From the NCBI GenBank assembly GCA_020853175.1, contig JADYZK010000374.1:1-5463 (forward strand): a stretch of DNA of 5,463 nucleotides. The letters run 5' to 3'. Position numbers and translations under genes: made by a program. The notes beneath the pieces were generated by a model. That model made no database searches and had not been told where the DNA came from. It worked only from the letters and a program-made list of their open reading frames with translations. This stretch comes from Bacteroidales bacterium. GTDB taxonomy: Bacteria; Bacteroidota; Bacteroidia; Bacteroidales; F082. This document shows positions 4,384 to 5,463 of the stretch, one piece after another (the first letter of the stretch is position 1; the number at the start of each line of letters is the position of its first letter).

Positions 4384-5463
4384 TTACAGCTCCAACGCCT
4401 TCATCACTTCACCTATCATTTGTTCCAGTTCGGCATCCACTTTGTCGAAATCTTCCACCCTTGGCAAGGCAGCCTTCACGCCGAAATAGAACTTCACTTT
4501 GGGTTCGGTTCCCGATGGTCGAATGCTGATTTTATTTCCATTGGCGGTAAAAAACTGCAACACATCCGACTTGGGAAGTCCCATTTCAGTGGCTGCACCG
4601 GTGAGGATATTATGTGCTTTTCCGCTTTCGTAATCTTTCACCATAATCAAAGGAGAACCGGCAATTTTGCTTGGAGGATGGTTTCTGAAACGCTCCATCA
4701 ACGCTTTAATTTCCTGTGCTCCAGCCATTCCCTTTTTGGTGAGTGACAACAATTTTTCTTTATAAAAACCAAATTCGACATAAATATCCTTGAGCAGCTG
4801 ATACATGCTTTTGCCGTTATCGGCAGCCCAAGCTGCTGTTTCAGCCAACATCACACAGGAGCTCACTGCATCTTTATCGCGAACAAAGTCGCCCACGAGA
4901 TAGCCGTAACTTTCTTCGCCTCCGCCGATAAAGGTCTTTTTGCCTTCCAGCTTTTTAATAATGTCGGCAATGTATTTGAAGCCCGTAAGCACATCAAAAT
5001 GTTCTACCCTAAACTTATTGGCCATGTCAACCAACAGCTCGGAGGTAACGATGGTTTTTACGATATATTCATTTCCTGTAAGTTTGCCATTATTTTTCCA
5101 CTGATTCAGGAGGTAATAAATCAGCAAAGTAGCAGCTTGATTTCCATTGAGAAGGATAAACTCACCTTGATCATTTTTCACGGCGATGCCCACACGGTCG
5201 CCATCGGGATCGGTAGCCATGACCAAATCGGCATTGATGGCGTTGGCTTTTTGAATGGCCATGCTCAAAGCGGCAGGTTCTTCGGGGTTGGGAGAAACAA
5301 CGGTTGGGAAATTGCCATCTACAATGGCTTGTTCTTCAACTATTGTCACAGCATCAAATCCAACGGCTTTGAGCGCCATTGGCACCAATTTCACTGTCGA
5401 ACCGTGGATGGGTGTAAATACAATTTTAAGGTTTTTCTGTCTTTGGATGAGCTCAGGCGAAAG
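4384..5463 (-). CDS. Phosphoglucomutase/phosphomannomutase-type phospho-sugar mutase (partial, N-terminus off window)
   Basis: This is a cytoplasmic alpha-D-phosphohexomutase, interconverting hexose 1- and 6-phosphates for glycolysis, polysaccharide and nucleotide-sugar supply. The frame stays open from the right edge, giving 359 C-terminal residues. It starts within the domain 2 region, before VFTPIHG (15-21 of the visible part). The metal-binding loop DPDGDR is at 85-90, TGFKYI at 160-165, the sugar-binding loop GEESYGY at 182-188 and the phosphate-binding loop RPSGTEPK at 315-322. All four visible active-site elements except the catalytic phosphoserine loop, which is off window, are intact. 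GEESYGYLVGDFVRDKDAV is characteristic of the longer PGM2/PgcA-like group (about 570-580 residues), so roughly 210-220 residues are missing. A GTG at 5392-5394 could be mistaken for a start, but homologous sequence continues upstream of it. The gene ends in a perfect hairpin terminator. Glucose versus mannose preference cannot be decided here. Confidence 0.93.
   Translation of the reverse strand, partial: LSPELIQRQKNLKIVFTPIHGSTVKLVPMALKAVGFDAVTIVEEQAIVDGNFPTVVSPNPEEPAALSMAIQKANAINADLVMATDPDGDRVGIAVKNDQGEFILLNGNQAATLLIYYLLNQWKNNGKLTGNEYIVKTIVTSELLVDMANKFRVEHFDVLTGFKYIADIIKKLEGKKTFIGGGEESYGYLVGDFVRDKDAVSSCVMLAETAAWAADNGKSMYQLLKDIYVEFGFYKEKLLSLTKKGMAGAQEIKALMERFRNHPPSKIAGSPLIMVKDYESGKAHNILTGAATEMGLPKSDVLQFFTANGNKISIRPSGTEPKVKFYFGVKAALPRVEDFDKVDAELEQMIGEVMKALEL

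Noticed and set aside
4420..4746. Plus-strand open frame of 108 codons
   Set aside because: Antisense to the phospho-sugar mutase, over its phosphate-binding loop region; no family resemblance.
5392..5394. GTG as the start of a 336-residue mutase
   Set aside because: Conserved mutase sequence (KIVFTPIHG) continues in frame upstream to the window edge, so the gene is truncated by the window, not short.

Overview
The window looks like a piece of a Bacteroidota chromosome, probably of the Flavobacteriia/Cytophagia type. The clearest evidence is promoter architecture. Two start regions carry an exact -7 octamer TACTTTTG (consensus TAnnTTTG) with a TTG -33 element exactly 20 bp upstream. Leaders are short and A-rich or A/C-only and have no Shine-Dalgarno sequence. 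Gene content agrees: a BlaI/M56 pair with an LHSLWQ-type N-terminus, a small lipoprotein and a PGM2-like phospho-sugar mutase. No rRNA, tRNA, mobile element or CRISPR array was seen, and the genus cannot be named from this window.

Layout. Minus strand, 1-944: the N-terminal 314 residues of a BlaR1-like M56 membrane metallopeptidase, running off the left edge. It overlaps by 4 bp the stop of a BlaI/MecI-type repressor (941-1324, minus). Upstream of the repressor is a very clean control region: a consensus promoter bracketed by two copies of the dyad TACGAA-N4-TTCGTA (1329-1344 and 1385-1400). A 3-hydroxyacyl/serine-dehydrogenase-like classical SDR (1586-2320, minus) ends in an intrinsic terminator at 1517-1551. 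Divergent from it on the plus strand is a likely two-gene unit: a DUF456 membrane protein (2398-2919) and a YitH/HolE-type GNAT acetyltransferase (2961-3815). The acetyltransferase converges on a small secreted lipoprotein gene (3848-4228, minus), which has its own consensus promoter and a 25-nt leader made only of A and C. A perfect bidirectional hairpin terminator (4327-4362) separates it from the C-terminal 359 residues of a phosphoglucomutase/phosphomannomutase (4384-5463, minus), whose N-terminus with the catalytic serine lies beyond the right edge.

How the genes relate. Only the repressor-peptidase pair forms an evident system: membrane stress sensing, proteolysis and derepression, with self-regulation through the twin dyads. 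No beta-lactamase or other obvious target gene is present, so its regulon, if any, lies off the window. The other genes look like ordinary housekeeping or accessory genes in separate transcription units. I do not see a new multi-gene defence or mobile system. The items most worth following are the twin operator and the small uncharacterised lipoprotein with its A/C-only repeat leader.
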